Source: Blastocatellia bacterium
GTDB taxonomy: Bacteria; Acidobacteriota; Blastocatellia; Chloracidobacteriales; Chloracidobacteriaceae
Assembly: GCA_019695185.1 (NCBI GenBank)
Contig: JAIBAN010000008.1
Coordinates: 78,354 to 142,353, forward strand
Direction of reading: 5' to 3'
Length of the DNA stretch: 64,000 nucleotides
The position numbers and the translations under genes were made by a program. Position 1 is the first letter of the stretch. Each line of letters begins with the position of its first letter. Shown one piece after another: positions 7,401 through 15,939 of the stretch. The notes beneath the pieces are model-generated. The model did not search any database. It was given only the letters and a program-made list of their open reading frames with translations, and was not told the DNA's origin.

Positions 7401-10311
7401 TGCCCCTCAAGTCCAGCCGGGCGTGTACACGATTCGGGCGGTGGACAACTTCACGGCGGCCTGTCCGCGCCTGATGACCGGCAGTGCCACGATTGCGGAA
7501 GTTCCGCTGCCGGCCGCTTTTGCCATGACCGGGGGCGGCCCGCTGCCGCTCGGCGGAGGCAGCCTGATGGTTGGGCTGGGTGGGTCGGAAACCGGTGTCA
7601 GTTACCAGTTGCTGCGCAACGGCACCCCGACTGGAACGCCGGTGAACGGAACCGGGGCAGCCATTTCCTTTGGGGCGCAAAGCCTGCCGGGAACCTACAC
7701 CGCCGTCGGAACCACCCTCACGGGAGGCTGCCAAACGGTCATGACGGGGGCCGCCTTGGTGAGCAGCTCGCTCCAGGTGACCAACGGCAACGACGCCGGG
7801 GCGGGGTCGCTCCGGGATACGATGGCCGCCGCCGGTGGTGGGGATGTGATTGTTTTTGCACCGGGCGTGACGACTGTTACCCTGACTTCGGGTGAACTGG
7901 TGGTGGACAAAAACCTGACCATTGACGGCGGCAGCACCGGGGTCATGGTGACACGCGCCGGCGGCGCGCCGAATTTTCGCATTTTCCGGATCACGAATGC
8001 CTCGGTCAGCCTTCGGTACCTGACCATCAGCAATGGAACATTGGGTGAAGGAGCAGTCGGCGCGGCAATCTTTGCTTCCGGTCCCTTGACCTCATTGTCC
8101 CTGAAGGGGTGTCGTGTCACCGCTAATACCGCCTATCGAAACGGAGGTATTGTCTTTAGCGGAGTTGGACTGACGGTCCAGGATTGCACGTTTTCCAACA
8201 ACAGCACGCTGAATCCGGATGGCGACGGGGCAGGCGCGCTGGACCTGTTCGCTTCGGGAACCCTCACCATCAGCAACAGCACCTTCTTTCAAAATGTCGG
8301 GGGCAATACCGCCATCATCATAAACCGGGGGGTGGGGGCTCTGACAAATTGCACGATTGACAACAATCAAGGCACCAACGGCGGGGCGCTGTTTGTGGCC
8401 CAGGGAAACGTCACCCTGCTTCACTGCACGGTGACCGACAATCGGGCCACGGACGCGCCGAACGGCGGTATTGGGGTGGGCTTTGCCGTGACCGTCAACC
8501 TCAAAAACAGCCTTGTTTTTAACAATTCAGGCAATAATGGAGCAACTCCGGGCGACCTGGGGGGTTCCATCACCTCGCAGGGGTACAATTTCATCGGCAC
8601 CACCAGCGGCGCGACCATTACCCCCTTGCCCAGCGACCGCATCGGGGTGGACCCGCTGCTGGGCCCCCTGGTCAACAACGGCGGGCCAACCTTGACCCGT
8701 GCGTTACTGCCAGGGAGCCCGGCCATCAACCCGACCCAGGGTGGAGTTCCCGCCGGCGGCGCGCCGGCCACCGACCAACGCGGTGTGTTGCGCGACGCGC
8801 AACCCGACAGCGGGGCGTATGAAGCCATCCCGCCCACCACCATCACCCGGCTGGGAGCCGCCACCGTCTGCGCCGGCGCGGTGCAGTGGCGCGTGACATT
8901 CCCCCAACCCACCAGCGGGTTGAGCAGCGCCAATCTGAGTCTGCTGCCGGTTGGCGTGACGGGTGCCACCCTCACGAGCGTGACGCCCAACGGCCCGCCG
9001 CCCACGGTCAACTGGACGGTCACCGCCGGCACGGGAACGGGTGGTGGCGGCACCCTGGGATTACAACTGACCAACCTGACCGGGCTGTTTCCGGCCCCGG
9101 CGGACACCTTACCCGTGACCGGTGAAACGTACACTATCAACGCCTTGCCGGGTTTGTTTGCCGTCACCGGCGGCGGCAGTTATTGCAGCGGCGGCGCGGG
9201 TGTGGCCCTGGGTCTGGCTGGTTCGCAAACCGGGGTCACCTACCAATTGCTGTTGAACGGCGTCACGCTCATCGGGACTCCGCTGGCCGGAACCGGCGCG
9301 GCGCTCACCTTTGGAAATCAGACGCTGGCGGGAACCTATACCGTCCGGGCCGCCAACGTGGTCACCGGATGTCAGACAACCATGACCGGCAGTGCAACGG
9401 TTTCCCTGCAAGCCTGCGGCTTGCTCAATTTCATCCTGGTGGCTGATACCTTCAATAACCGGATTCAGAAGTATGAAAACGGTTCCTGGAGCGTGATTCC
9501 GACACCGGCACTCAACCTGCCCGAAGCGGTGGCCTGCGATTCCACAGGACAAACCGTCTATGTGGCCGACACCGGCAACAACAAGGTGATTTACACCCAA
9601 AACGGCGGCACGACCTGGAATGATTTGACGTCACCCGGTCAGGTTTCCGGCCCGCAAGGACTGGCGCTGGATGGCAGCGGCAATCTGTATCTGGCTGATA
9701 CGAATGGCAACCGGGTGCTGCGGTTCACGGGCGGGATGCCTTCTGCGACGCCGCTGGTGCTGGCGGGTCCCGGTTCGGGCCTGGGTCAGGTGACCGGGCC
9801 ACGGGGGCTGGCGTTCGGCGGGAACAACCGGCTTTACATTGCCGACCGGGGCAACAACCGGATTCTCATGATTCCCAATGCCAACGGCACGCCTGGAGCC
9901 TCGGTCCAAATTGCCGGAAAAGGGTCAGGGTCACTTCCCTTTGGGCAGGTGCTGGCACCGGAGAGCGTGGCCCTGGATAGCGCCGGCAACCTCTATGTGG
10001 CGGATACCGGCAATAATCGCGTCATCCGCTTTGCCAACGGCAATGGCGGCGGCGCAACCGTTCTTTGCACCATCAGTGGAAATCTCATCGCCCCGCCACT
10101 CGGCCAGGTACGCGGCGCGGAGGGTGTCACCGTTGCCACCGGAACCTTGCTGGGCGGAGTCGCCAACAGTTCCGCCCTGATTGTGGCCGATACCCAAAAC
10201 CAGCGCATCCAGGGAACAATTCTGGGTTCGGGAACCTGGACCCTGGTGGGAACTCCCAACGGCAACGGCTCTGCCCCAGGACAGTTCCGTAGCCCCGGCA
10301 AACTGCGGTAA
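4486..10311 (+). CDS. Giant exported protein: DUF7948-like head, seven SBBP repeats, Ig-like modules, beta-helix, NHL propeller
   Basis: The start is the ATG at 4486, not an upstream in-frame one: GAGGA lies 9 bp before it, and the product then opens with a signal peptide (MLWSRFQSVFLLFVVLAGG). The 1941-residue protein continues with a conserved head (FEQNHGQTDPRVKFIAKGAG). Seven SBBP beta-propeller repeats follow, each with a G-x-AYVTG-x-T-x-S-x-x-FP core and ending in STYLGG or STFLGG. Then come several Ig/PKD-like modules carrying the refrain FAMTGGG, a right-handed beta-helix opening NDAGAGSLRDTM, further Ig-like modules, and a C-terminal NHL propeller (VADTGNNKV, VADTGNNRV). No sortase or outer-membrane anchor is obvious. 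It is likely a secreted or surface adhesin-like protein of unknown ligand. A 7-bp tandem repeat sits inside the gene at 5260-5291. Confidence 0.9.
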   Translation: MLWSRFQSVFLLFVVLAGGLTLTRVTSLVSSDTAQVPARREALRLAPNSTPPEIRDISKAKLQDEFGKLPLRFEQNHGQTDPRVKFIAKGAGYGMFLTDRGAVLSFNQGSGAGMHATEARNATIKVEFVDGNQSAPIEGLERLETRSNYFTGNDPAKWRTDVPNFGRVRYRAVYPGVDAVFYGNQGKLEYDFVVQPGADAGCIKLRFDGAEAVRTDETGNLVLSLPNGGTLRQHKPVIYQERNGTRTAVSGVYQLLEPKSQIANRKSQMVGFALGSHDPTLPLVIDPVLEFGTFLGGAGLDVAIDLAVDGTGAAYVTGFTTSNDFPLAAPLQNTNGGRAAFVTKLNPAGTALIYSTYLGGPAATQGVEIAVDPSGAAYLTGETNSDSFPLVNPIQGTFGGASDAFVSKLAPAGNTLVYSTYLGGEDADAPGGIVLDAAGAVYVAGRTFSTAFPTVGAIQGSNAGGTDGFLTKINPGGTAIGYSTYLGGENEDYLSGVAVDPSGAAYVCGETASGNYPTTGGAFQITFGGSFDGVVTKVNPAGTALQFSTFLGGGNDERAFGLAVDGGGAVVVTGTTLSNDFPLQNPLQGTFGGNQDAFVAKLTAGGTGLVFSTFLGGASEDVGNRVVLDAGGDIFFCGYSDSPNFPLVNPLQPFEPGSGTNGVAVRMNAAGSALQFSTFLSGANLDSCIALALANNRLYLAGYTYSTDFPVQAGLFPPNGVSFSSFDAFLARLSLCEVNATAGGPVAMCPNSTTLPLGGNTPGPNETGQWSIFTPGVTGNFLPSPNTPNAVFQHTGGTGPFRLRWRVTSTTAGCGSETLVPVTLTAPPTAFAMTGGGTLCFGDPGLAVGLAGSQTGVNYQLLLNGTPVGAPVPGTGNAISFGLQTGEGTYTASGTSASGTGCATAMTGSAAIELYPMLFTVGGGGTRCANETTAFPITLSGSQTSRPTAYFLLRDGTPTGLTLFGTGGPLTFAPQVQPGVYTIRAVDNFTAACPRLMTGSATIAEVPLPAAFAMTGGGPLPLGGGSLMVGLGGSETGVSYQLLRNGTPTGTPVNGTGAAISFGAQSLPGTYTAVGTTLTGGCQTVMTGAALVSSSLQVTNGNDAGAGSLRDTMAAAGGGDVIVFAPGVTTVTLTSGELVVDKNLTIDGGSTGVMVTRAGGAPNFRIFRITNASVSLRYLTISNGTLGEGAVGAAIFASGPLTSLSLKGCRVTANTAYRNGGIVFSGVGLTVQDCTFSNNSTLNPDGDGAGALDLFASGTLTISNSTFFQNVGGNTAIIINRGVGALTNCTIDNNQGTNGGALFVAQGNVTLLHCTVTDNRATDAPNGGIGVGFAVTVNLKNSLVFNNSGNNGATPGDLGGSITSQGYNFIGTTSGATITPLPSDRIGVDPLLGPLVNNGGPTLTRALLPGSPAINPTQGGVPAGGAPATDQRGVLRDAQPDSGAYEAIPPTTITRLGAATVCAGAVQWRVTFPQPTSGLSSANLSLLPVGVTGATLTSVTPNGPPPTVNWTVTAGTGTGGGGTLGLQLTNLTGLFPAPADTLPVTGETYTINALPGLFAVTGGGSYCSGGAGVALGLAGSQTGVTYQLLLNGVTLIGTPLAGTGAALTFGNQTLAGTYTVRAANVVTGCQTTMTGSATVSLQACGLLNFILVADTFNNRIQKYENGSWSVIPTPALNLPEAVACDSTGQTVYVADTGNNKVIYTQNGGTTWNDLTSPGQVSGPQGLALDGSGNLYLADTNGNRVLRFTGGMPSATPLVLAGPGSGLGQVTGPRGLAFGGNNRLYIADRGNNRILMIPNANGTPGASVQIAGKGSGSLPFGQVLAPESVALDSAGNLYVADTGNNRVIRFANGNGGGATVLCTISGNLIAPPLGQVRGAEGVTVATGTLLGGVANSSALIVADTQNQRIQGTILGSGTWTLVGTPNGNGSAPGQFRSPGKLR
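5260..5291. repeat. In-frame AAATCGC heptamer array inside the SBBP gene
   Basis: AAATCGC is repeated four times and followed by AAAT. The array encodes the low-complexity peptide KSQIANRKSQM between the head domain and the first SBBP repeat. The surrounding domain sequence has no such composition, so this looks like a short-repeat insertion tolerated in a linker. It is the same class of 7-9 bp arrays that fills gaps elsewhere in the window. Confidence 0.85.
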
Positions 10312-10970
10312 ACGGGAATTTCCACCACAAAGAAACAAGGCGAAGCGGCTGCACTTTTTTCCGTGTGCTTGCACACAGTTCCAATCATTGATTGCTGACG
10401 CGGCCTGTTTACCAGCTTGGTGGCTGTGTTTTGAGCCTGCAACGCAGGCGGCAGACAGTAGGCCCCGGTGAAGCGTAGCGCAACCAGGGGGAGGCGGGGT
10501 TACCAGCATTGGACCGTTTCCCCGCAATGTGCCCCACAATTGCACTGTGGGCTACAGTCTGTCGCCCGCGTTGCAGGCTCAAAACATACCAAACTTCATG
10601 ACTTGGCAACCCAGGACCAGCCCTCAACCCTTCGTCCTATTCTCGCCTGAAACTTCATGCGTGGTCGGCGCACCGCCAACAATGAAAAGAGGCTCAGTCC
10701 TCAGTCCTCAGTCCTCTTTTCACGTCAGACCTCATGCGACGGCGGCTTCAAGGTTGAATTTAACTTCCGGTAAGGGGAAACCGAGGGTCAGGGAAGCAAT
10801 CATTGGTACCCGCCCTTGGTTCCCGCTCCTTCCTTTCCTGATTTCTCCTCTTTCAGGTTTTCCCTTCATCGGAAACACATTTCTTTCTCAGAAAAATCCA
10901 TTGTTCCCATTGCTCCCGATGCCTATCATGGGCTTTTCCGCACCCCATCCAAACGAAGGTTGTTCATGGT
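10312..10970. other. 659-bp gap filled with repeats, no credible gene
   Basis: The gap holds an inverted-repeat element (10431-10583), a short array of the 9-mer CTCAGTCCT near 10691-10716, and from about 10738 to 10890 a degenerate copy of the sequence around the end of the AIM24-like gene (bases 166-310). An open frame crosses 10529-10996 but its composition follows the repeats and it has no recognisable domain, so I do not call it. The promoter and ribosome site of the FecR-like gene must lie at the right end; GAAGG at 10955-10959 is a plausible ribosome site. Confidence 0.75.
10431..10583. repeat. Inverted-repeat element, arms of about 30 bp
   Basis: The left arm reads TTTTGAGCCTGCAACGCAGG from 10431. 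The right arm ends GCGTTGCAGGCTCAAAA at about 10583 and is its near-perfect reverse complement. The arms are separated by roughly 95 bp that themselves contain GTAGCGCAACCAGGGGG. No open reading frame of note lies inside. It resembles a non-autonomous element or an extended REP-type palindrome; only one copy is visible in the window. Confidence 0.65.
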
Positions 10971-12191
10971 GTGAAAAAGAACCCCATCAAACCTGATTTT
11001 ATCGAGTGGGTGACAATTCCCAAATCCATTCTGACCCGGCTGGGCTGGGCTGTCTGCGGGCTGGTTCTGGTTGGGGTCTGGATTTTCATACTGTTCAATC
11101 GGGGAGTCCATCCTCCCACCACCGAATTCCGAAAATATTCACCCACTCTGTTTCAATGTCAGGGAGTGGTTGTGGTCCGCCGGGGAGCCGAAATCATTCC
11201 TGTCACGGGCAGCTTTGAATTGCAGGAAGGCGACACGGTTCAAACCGGTTCTGAGTCCACGGCCTCGCTCAAATATGCCGATGAAAGCATTTCCTGCCTC
11301 AAGCCCAATTCCACGGTGATCGTCAATGTCAGCGCCAAATCCTCCACCGGGGAAACCGCCATCAGCCGGAGTCAACTGGTGAACGGGACTCTTTCAGTTG
11401 CAACCGTCGGTGCCTCCCCCGGAACCATCAATGAAATTGATGCCGGTCAGTTTCGCATTTCCTTTTCCGAGCCTTCCACCGCGACTGTGGAAAAGAACCA
11501 GGGTGAACATCAATCCAGCGTGCGAGTCGGCACTGGCGTTGTCCAGGTGGTCACTAAAGACGGAAACCCCAGAACGATTCGGGAGAACAAAGAATTCATT
11601 GCCCATGACGATGGAACGACGCAGGAAACCAGGCTTTCCGGAAGGCCGGTCCTGCGGGCTCCGGACAACCTGGCGACACTGCCTCTGGCCAAAGGAAAAA
11701 ATGCCGAAGTCAGTTTTTCCTGGACCCCGCTCCCTGCCATTCAAAGCTATGTTGTGCAAATCGCCAACCGGAGCTTCAGGCAAAATCCCAGCCCAATGCT
11801 GGAACGAATCGCCAGGATTCCGGTGCTTGACCTGCAACTTCCCCCGGCGACTGCGGTTTACTATTGGAGAGTGGCAGGCATTGAAGCCGATGGCCGCACC
11901 GGTTTATGGAGTGAGGAGCATCAATTGCAGACCATTCAGCGAATTGAGGAACCCAACCGACCCATCCGGATTGACCGCCCGGCCATTACCGCAATTCAAC
12001 CCGGTTTGATTGAGGTGGCTGGAACGACTGAACCCGGCGTCACCCTGCTCATCAACCAGGTTCCCACTCTGGTGGATAACCACGGCAAGTACAACCGTGC
12101 TATCGAGTTGAAAAACGGGAAAGGCAGGATTCGCCTTGAAGCGTCTGACCCAACCGGACGAAGGGGAACCCGAACTGAATCCTTTCCTTAA
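10971..12191 (+). CDS. FecR-domain membrane-anchored protein with Fn3/Ig-like C-terminus
   Basis: The gene uses a GTG start at 10971 with GAAGG upstream; the nearby ATG at 10966 is out of frame and closes at once. The 406-residue product has a short cytoplasmic N-terminus and one TM helix (about 23-43, LGWAVCGLVLVGVWIFILF). An exported FecR-like domain follows (about 65-200, with GDTVQTGSESTASLKYAD and the K-PNSTV signature). Next is a fibronectin-like segment (YVVQIANRSF to YYWRVAGIEADGRTG) and a C-terminal glucodextranase/Big-type Ig fold (VAGTTEPGVTLLINQ). FecR domains in such proteins often bind envelope ligands; here there is no adjacent FecI-type sigma factor or TonB receptor, so classical iron signalling is unlikely. 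Confidence 0.85.
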   Translation: MKKNPIKPDFIEWVTIPKSILTRLGWAVCGLVLVGVWIFILFNRGVHPPTTEFRKYSPTLFQCQGVVVVRRGAEIIPVTGSFELQEGDTVQTGSESTASLKYADESISCLKPNSTVIVNVSAKSSTGETAISRSQLVNGTLSVATVGASPGTINEIDAGQFRISFSEPSTATVEKNQGEHQSSVRVGTGVVQVVTKDGNPRTIRENKEFIAHDDGTTQETRLSGRPVLRAPDNLATLPLAKGKNAEVSFSWTPLPAIQSYVVQIANRSFRQNPSPMLERIARIPVLDLQLPPATAVYYWRVAGIEADGRTGLWSEEHQLQTIQRIEEPNRPIRIDRPAITAIQPGLIEVAGTTEPGVTLLINQVPTLVDNHGKYNRAIELKNGKGRIRLEASDPTGRRGTRTESFP

Positions 12192-12245
12192 CCAGTGGTT
12201 CTGTCGCACGCTCATTTTACCGGATTGACCTTGAGGGTTAAGACA

Positions 12246-12863
12246 ATGGGAGTGGATTTCCAGGCCCTTGTGGGTCACAACTTTGATTTTGAAGACCTGT
12301 TGACCTTACCCGACCATCTCAATCGAACTTGGTCTCAGGTCCAGGAGTTTCTGCCCATTATTGAAGGATACCCGGCTCCAAATGCCAAAGCACCACGTCA
12401 GTGGCAATGGAAATCGCTGGACGGCAAACTTTCTTTTGAGAAAGAACTGGAAACCACGGGCTCAATTTGGTTGGATGGCCCGGATGGCTTTTTTTTTAGC
12501 GTGGGCGTGCAAGCGATTGTCATCAATCATGGCTGTCGATGGTGGCACTATCTGACTGACAGTCAAGTCCGGCATAAACTGGGGCAGGTTTGTCACCATA
12601 TCGGGCGGGTCGCAGTCAGTGACCTTGTGATTTATATTCCTGACAGCTTTTACGAATGCTCCAGCGCATCTGACTTGGTGGATGAAGGGAAAAGCATTGC
12701 GGAAATCCTGGCGTGGCTGCACGGAAAAGTTGGCAATCCAGCCCGTGACTGTTCGGATATTACTCCGGAAGAAAGATTTTCAGGCTGGGGCGGAAACCGG
12801 TATTTCGTTGAGGAGGTGGAATTGAAAAAGAAAAAACCCGCCAGCTCACGCAGGCGGGAGTAA
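12246..12863 (+). CDS. Hypothetical protein of 205 residues
   Basis: I choose the ATG at 12246 because GAGGG stands 8 bp before it; an in-frame ATG further upstream has no ribosome site. The protein begins MGVDFQALVGHNFDFEDLLT and has no signal peptide or TM helix. It is moderately aromatic, with an H-G-C-R-W-W-H-Y motif in the middle and a basic tail (KKKKPASSRRRE). I do not recognise the family. The gene follows the FecR-like gene by 54 bp on the same strand and is probably co-transcribed. Its 3' end overlaps the terminator of the convergent gene. Confidence 0.7.
   Translation: MGVDFQALVGHNFDFEDLLTLPDHLNRTWSQVQEFLPIIEGYPAPNAKAPRQWQWKSLDGKLSFEKELETTGSIWLDGPDGFFFSVGVQAIVINHGCRWWHYLTDSQVRHKLGQVCHHIGRVAVSDLVIYIPDSFYECSSASDLVDEGKSIAEILAWLHGKVGNPARDCSDITPEERFSGWGGNRYFVEEVELKKKKPASSRRRE
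12831..12858 (-). terminator. Intrinsic terminator of the minus-strand DUF4384 operon
   Basis: Read on the minus strand, CCCGCC (12858-12853) pairs with GGCGGG (12842-12837) across a 10-base loop and is followed at once by six T residues (12836-12831). It lies 28 bp beyond the stop of the DUF4384 gene and inside the last codons of the convergent hypothetical gene, whose basic C-terminal tail it encodes. Confidence 0.85.
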
Positions 12864-12885
12864 CTTGTTTCAATAAACACCCACC

Positions 12886-13638
12886 CTATGGTTTCCGGGC
12901 TGAAAGGGCTGGCATTTCAGCACAGCGGAGCGTAATGGAATCAATCAGTTCATCCCGGTTTTTGGCCTCGGCATTGGTCAAAACAATCGTGTACGGATTG
13001 TTTGATTTACGTTTCAGGGCGGAATGAATAACGGTTCCTCCCCGTCGTTCGACCCGTTCCAGCAACGTTCCCTGGTCAATCCGTTCCTTGCCGCTCAATA
13101 GGTCTGGAATCAAATCCTTGGTGAATATCACGGTAAAAATTTCCTCGGCGTTTGGTTCCTCAAAGGCAAACCAGCCGTCGCGGGGGTCGGAATATGCCTG
13201 GACGAATCCCGGCAGGAAATACTCCTGGTTGGCGGTGACAAAATTCCGCCCGTAATCAACCCGTGAATCCGGAAACGTCACCGACAGCGGGGCAAGTTGG
13301 CGGCCATCCGGGCTGCGGGTCTGGTTCAGCAGGTACAAATATCCGTCCTGATTGGAGGTAATGCCAAAGCGGATTTGGTCTCCGGAAAAGTAAGTGGAAA
13401 ACGGATTGGTTTCGATGGATTCGCCCCTGGCTCCCTGTTTGAAAACCCGGATTTCCAATTCCAGCGGCTTGCCCCGCACCACTTTCCGGCGTTTGACTGG
13501 CGGCGCTGCTTTTTTCTCATTTTTCCGGGACCAGACCAGAGTCGGAGAATCCGATTGGGCGTTGGCCGAAATCGGAATCAGAATTAAACCAAAGCTCAAG
13601 AGAACCGGCATCAGCCTCTCAAATAATTTCTGTTTCAT
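12886..13638 (-). CDS. Exported DUF4384 domain protein
   Basis: The start at 13638 is supported by GAGG 8 bp upstream and by the signal peptide it creates (MKQKLFERLMPVLLSFGLIL...ANA), giving 250 residues. The body matches DUF4384: a beta-rich core with the phrases FSGDQIRFGITSNQDGYLYL and LFPD-like LSVTFPDSRVDYGRN, in which a basic low-complexity linker (KKAAPPVKRRKVVRGK) precedes the domain. DUF4384 proteins are typically exported and found beside Ser/Thr kinases and caspase-like proteins in Acidobacteria. Here the gene lies 50 bp downstream of a Ser/Thr kinase and shares its operon, which points to an envelope signalling role. No catalytic residues are recognised. Confidence 0.85.
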   Translation of the reverse strand: MKQKLFERLMPVLLSFGLILIPISANAQSDSPTLVWSRKNEKKAAPPVKRRKVVRGKPLELEIRVFKQGARGESIETNPFSTYFSGDQIRFGITSNQDGYLYLLNQTRSPDGRQLAPLSVTFPDSRVDYGRNFVTANQEYFLPGFVQAYSDPRDGWFAFEEPNAEEIFTVIFTKDLIPDLLSGKERIDQGTLLERVERRGGTVIHSALKRKSNNPYTIVLTNAEAKNRDELIDSITLRCAEMPALSARKP

Positions 13639-13688
13639 ACAAATACCTCGATTGATTTCAATGATTCTCAATTCGAACCGCTCCAGGC

Positions 13689-15815
13689 TCAGTTCAGCAC
13701 TCGTTTGTCTTGCTGGAAAAATGCCGTCAGGCGTGGGTCTTTGGCCGCAATAGCGCAACGGAATCCAATCAGCCAGCTTCGTTCCTCCAGGTCGCTTTTG
13801 GTGAACATCGGAGCATGGAACATGCGGCGGGTCGTCCGGGCATCTTCCGCGTTGCCGTGGAAACTGCCCCCTCTGACGACAAACAGTCCTTCACTGTAAT
13901 CCCCTGCCGGTTGCGGGTTGTTGGGATACGCCAGATAGGGTGAATCGGTCCATTCAGCCACGTTGCCCGCCAAATCCTGTACCCCATAGGCGCTGGCGCT
14001 GGCTGGCCGGATTCCCACAGTTTGTGGAAGTTGGGCATCCAGTACGGCATTTCCCGGCGTGTAGAGGGTCGCCCAGGGCCACATGCGCTTGGTTTTGCTG
14101 TTTGGATCCCAACTGGCCGCCTTTTCCCATTCGACTTCACTGGGCAGGCGTTTTCCAGCCCAGGTGGCATAGGCGCGGGCGTCCTCCAGCGTCACCCCGA
14201 CCACGGGAGCGGCGGGTGAACCCAAAAAGTAATTCTTCCCCCACCAGGGGTCGGTCGGCGGTGCATGTTTCGTGGCATCGCAAAAGGCTTTGTACTGCGC
14301 ATTGGTGACTTCCAGTTTATCAATGTAATAGTCATCCAGTTTGACCCGGTGGGCGGGTTTTTCGTTCGGCTGGTGCGTATCATCACCCAGAATGAATTCT
14401 CCTGCCGGTATCAAAATCATCGGCCCGGAATATTCAATCTCAGACGGCAACCCATCGTTTTCCGCCCGCAGTTGCGCCACCACCGTCTGCACCTCACCAT
14501 CGCGTCCGGTGACCGAGGTTCGAAAATCGCCAAAGCCTTCACAACGAACCTTGACCACCCGGTTTCCGGCTTTCATCCCGTACAGGCGAATGGTGCCGTC
14601 CGGGGCAGGGATGCCATGCACTTCGTTATCCACCAGCACTTCGCTCCCAAACGGTGCCCCCTGCACCACCACTGTAAAACCCGGCACTTTGATAAAAAAG
14701 AAGAGTGCCAGACAGACTGCGGTCAGGGTCAGCCAAATGGCCAAGGCCGAGCCTGTCAACCAGGAGGTTCGGGTATTAAACCGGCGAACCAGCAATTTGA
14801 GTTGGGAAAGACGCAATGAATTAAATTTTGATTTAACTTTCATTGAAGGTCTTCCCTCCACCTTGTTTCGTTTTGGCAATTGATGCGTGAGGGTGGCCAC
14901 CTCATGGACGTGAACCGGGGACTTTTTTTCAATCCGCTGGGTGTCGGAATGCGGATTCACCGGCGCAGATGGGACGGATTTCAAATCACGGCGGGCGGTT
15001 TCGGCAGTTGAATATCGGTCTTTCATATTTTTTGACATCAGTCTGGCAATGACACGGGATAATTGAATTGGAATGTTTGGCTGGAGCTCGTGCAAAAGCG
15101 GTGCCACAGTTTCCGGATTGCAATGCCAATCCAGCCAGGCACCGGTCGGATTGTCTTTGGCTTCCCGATACACCTTGCGAAACACCTCCTGAAAGCGGGC
15201 GGCTCCCAGCGCCAACTCGAATCCAACAATTCCCAAGGCATATAAATCGGCTTGGCCGGGATTTCCTCCGGTTTCTCCACGTTCCGGTTCAATCAATTCG
15301 GGGGCGAGATATTTGGCGGTTCCAAGCGACGTTTTGCTGCTTGAAACCGAGGCGTTTTCGGAAATGCCAAAATCAGAGAGACAAGGGAGTCCGCCCTGGT
15401 CAAGAAGGATGTTTTCCGGTTTCAGGTCACGATGGATAATCCCTGCCTGATGAATCACCTCCAGCGCCGAAAGAAGCTGGTCGAGAATGCGCAGAACCTG
15501 GCTTGATTCAACCGGTCCCCGTTGAATCAGGGACCGCAGGGTTTGCCCCTCGACATAATTCATGACCAGAAACAACCGGTCGTCCACTTCAAACGAATCC
15601 CGGAAGGCAACAATATGGGGATGGGCCGGAAGTTCGGAGAGAATGCGAATTTCCTGCTCGAACCGCTGCCGGTGGTCGGCATCTCCGGCCAGTTCAGGAT
15701 GGATTTCCTTGAGGGCAACGTATTTCCGCTGGAGGGGGTGATAGGCTTTATACACCGTTCCCATCCCGCCTTTGCCAATGGTTTCGAGGATTTCGTATTG
15801 CTTGATGCGTGCCAT
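13689..15815 (-). CDS. Ser/Thr protein kinase fused to PEGA-like and SUMF1/FGE-like domains
   Basis: The 708-residue protein has an N-terminal kinase (about 5-280) with IGKGGMGTVY (13-22), HRDLKPEN (128-135), DFG (148-150) and APE (171-173). A basic linker leads to one TM helix (about 353-375), then an exported PEGA-like domain (378-450) and a C-terminal SUMF1/FGE-sulfatase fold (465-700). The fold is clear from MILIPAGEF, EVTNAQYKAF, RLPSEVEWEKAA, DLAGNVAEW and RGGSFHG. The two catalytic cysteines expected after RGGS in formylglycine-generating enzymes are absent, so the domain is probably a binding or sensing module rather than an enzyme. With the kinase inside and the SUMF fold outside, this is a plausible envelope sensor. 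The DUF4384 gene follows in the same operon. Confidence 0.92.
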   Translation of the reverse strand: MARIKQYEILETIGKGGMGTVYKAYHPLQRKYVALKEIHPELAGDADHRQRFEQEIRILSELPAHPHIVAFRDSFEVDDRLFLVMNYVEGQTLRSLIQRGPVESSQVLRILDQLLSALEVIHQAGIIHRDLKPENILLDQGGLPCLSDFGISENASVSSSKTSLGTAKYLAPELIEPERGETGGNPGQADLYALGIVGFELALGAARFQEVFRKVYREAKDNPTGAWLDWHCNPETVAPLLHELQPNIPIQLSRVIARLMSKNMKDRYSTAETARRDLKSVPSAPVNPHSDTQRIEKKSPVHVHEVATLTHQLPKRNKVEGRPSMKVKSKFNSLRLSQLKLLVRRFNTRTSWLTGSALAIWLTLTAVCLALFFFIKVPGFTVVVQGAPFGSEVLVDNEVHGIPAPDGTIRLYGMKAGNRVVKVRCEGFGDFRTSVTGRDGEVQTVVAQLRAENDGLPSEIEYSGPMILIPAGEFILGDDTHQPNEKPAHRVKLDDYYIDKLEVTNAQYKAFCDATKHAPPTDPWWGKNYFLGSPAAPVVGVTLEDARAYATWAGKRLPSEVEWEKAASWDPNSKTKRMWPWATLYTPGNAVLDAQLPQTVGIRPASASAYGVQDLAGNVAEWTDSPYLAYPNNPQPAGDYSEGLFVVRGGSFHGNAEDARTTRRMFHAPMFTKSDLEERSWLIGFRCAIAAKDPRLTAFFQQDKRVLN

Positions 15816-15939
15816 GACACTCCACTTGGTCGAAACGAGAATTTAATTTCGTTTCTTTCACTGCAAGTAAAGTGCCAAAAAGCCGAGCCAGGGCCAAACC
15901 GTCCTTCGACAGCCACCTTTTCACCAACCAGCCCTTGTT

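Noticed and set aside
10529..10996. A 155-codon open frame in the repeat-rich gap
   Set aside because: Its sequence follows the inverted repeat, the 9-mer array and the duplicated AIM24 tail, and it overlaps the better-supported FecR-like start.
13689..14450. Formylglycine-generating enzyme activity for the SUMF domain
   Set aside because: Catalytic cysteines are missing and no sulfatase gene is in the window.
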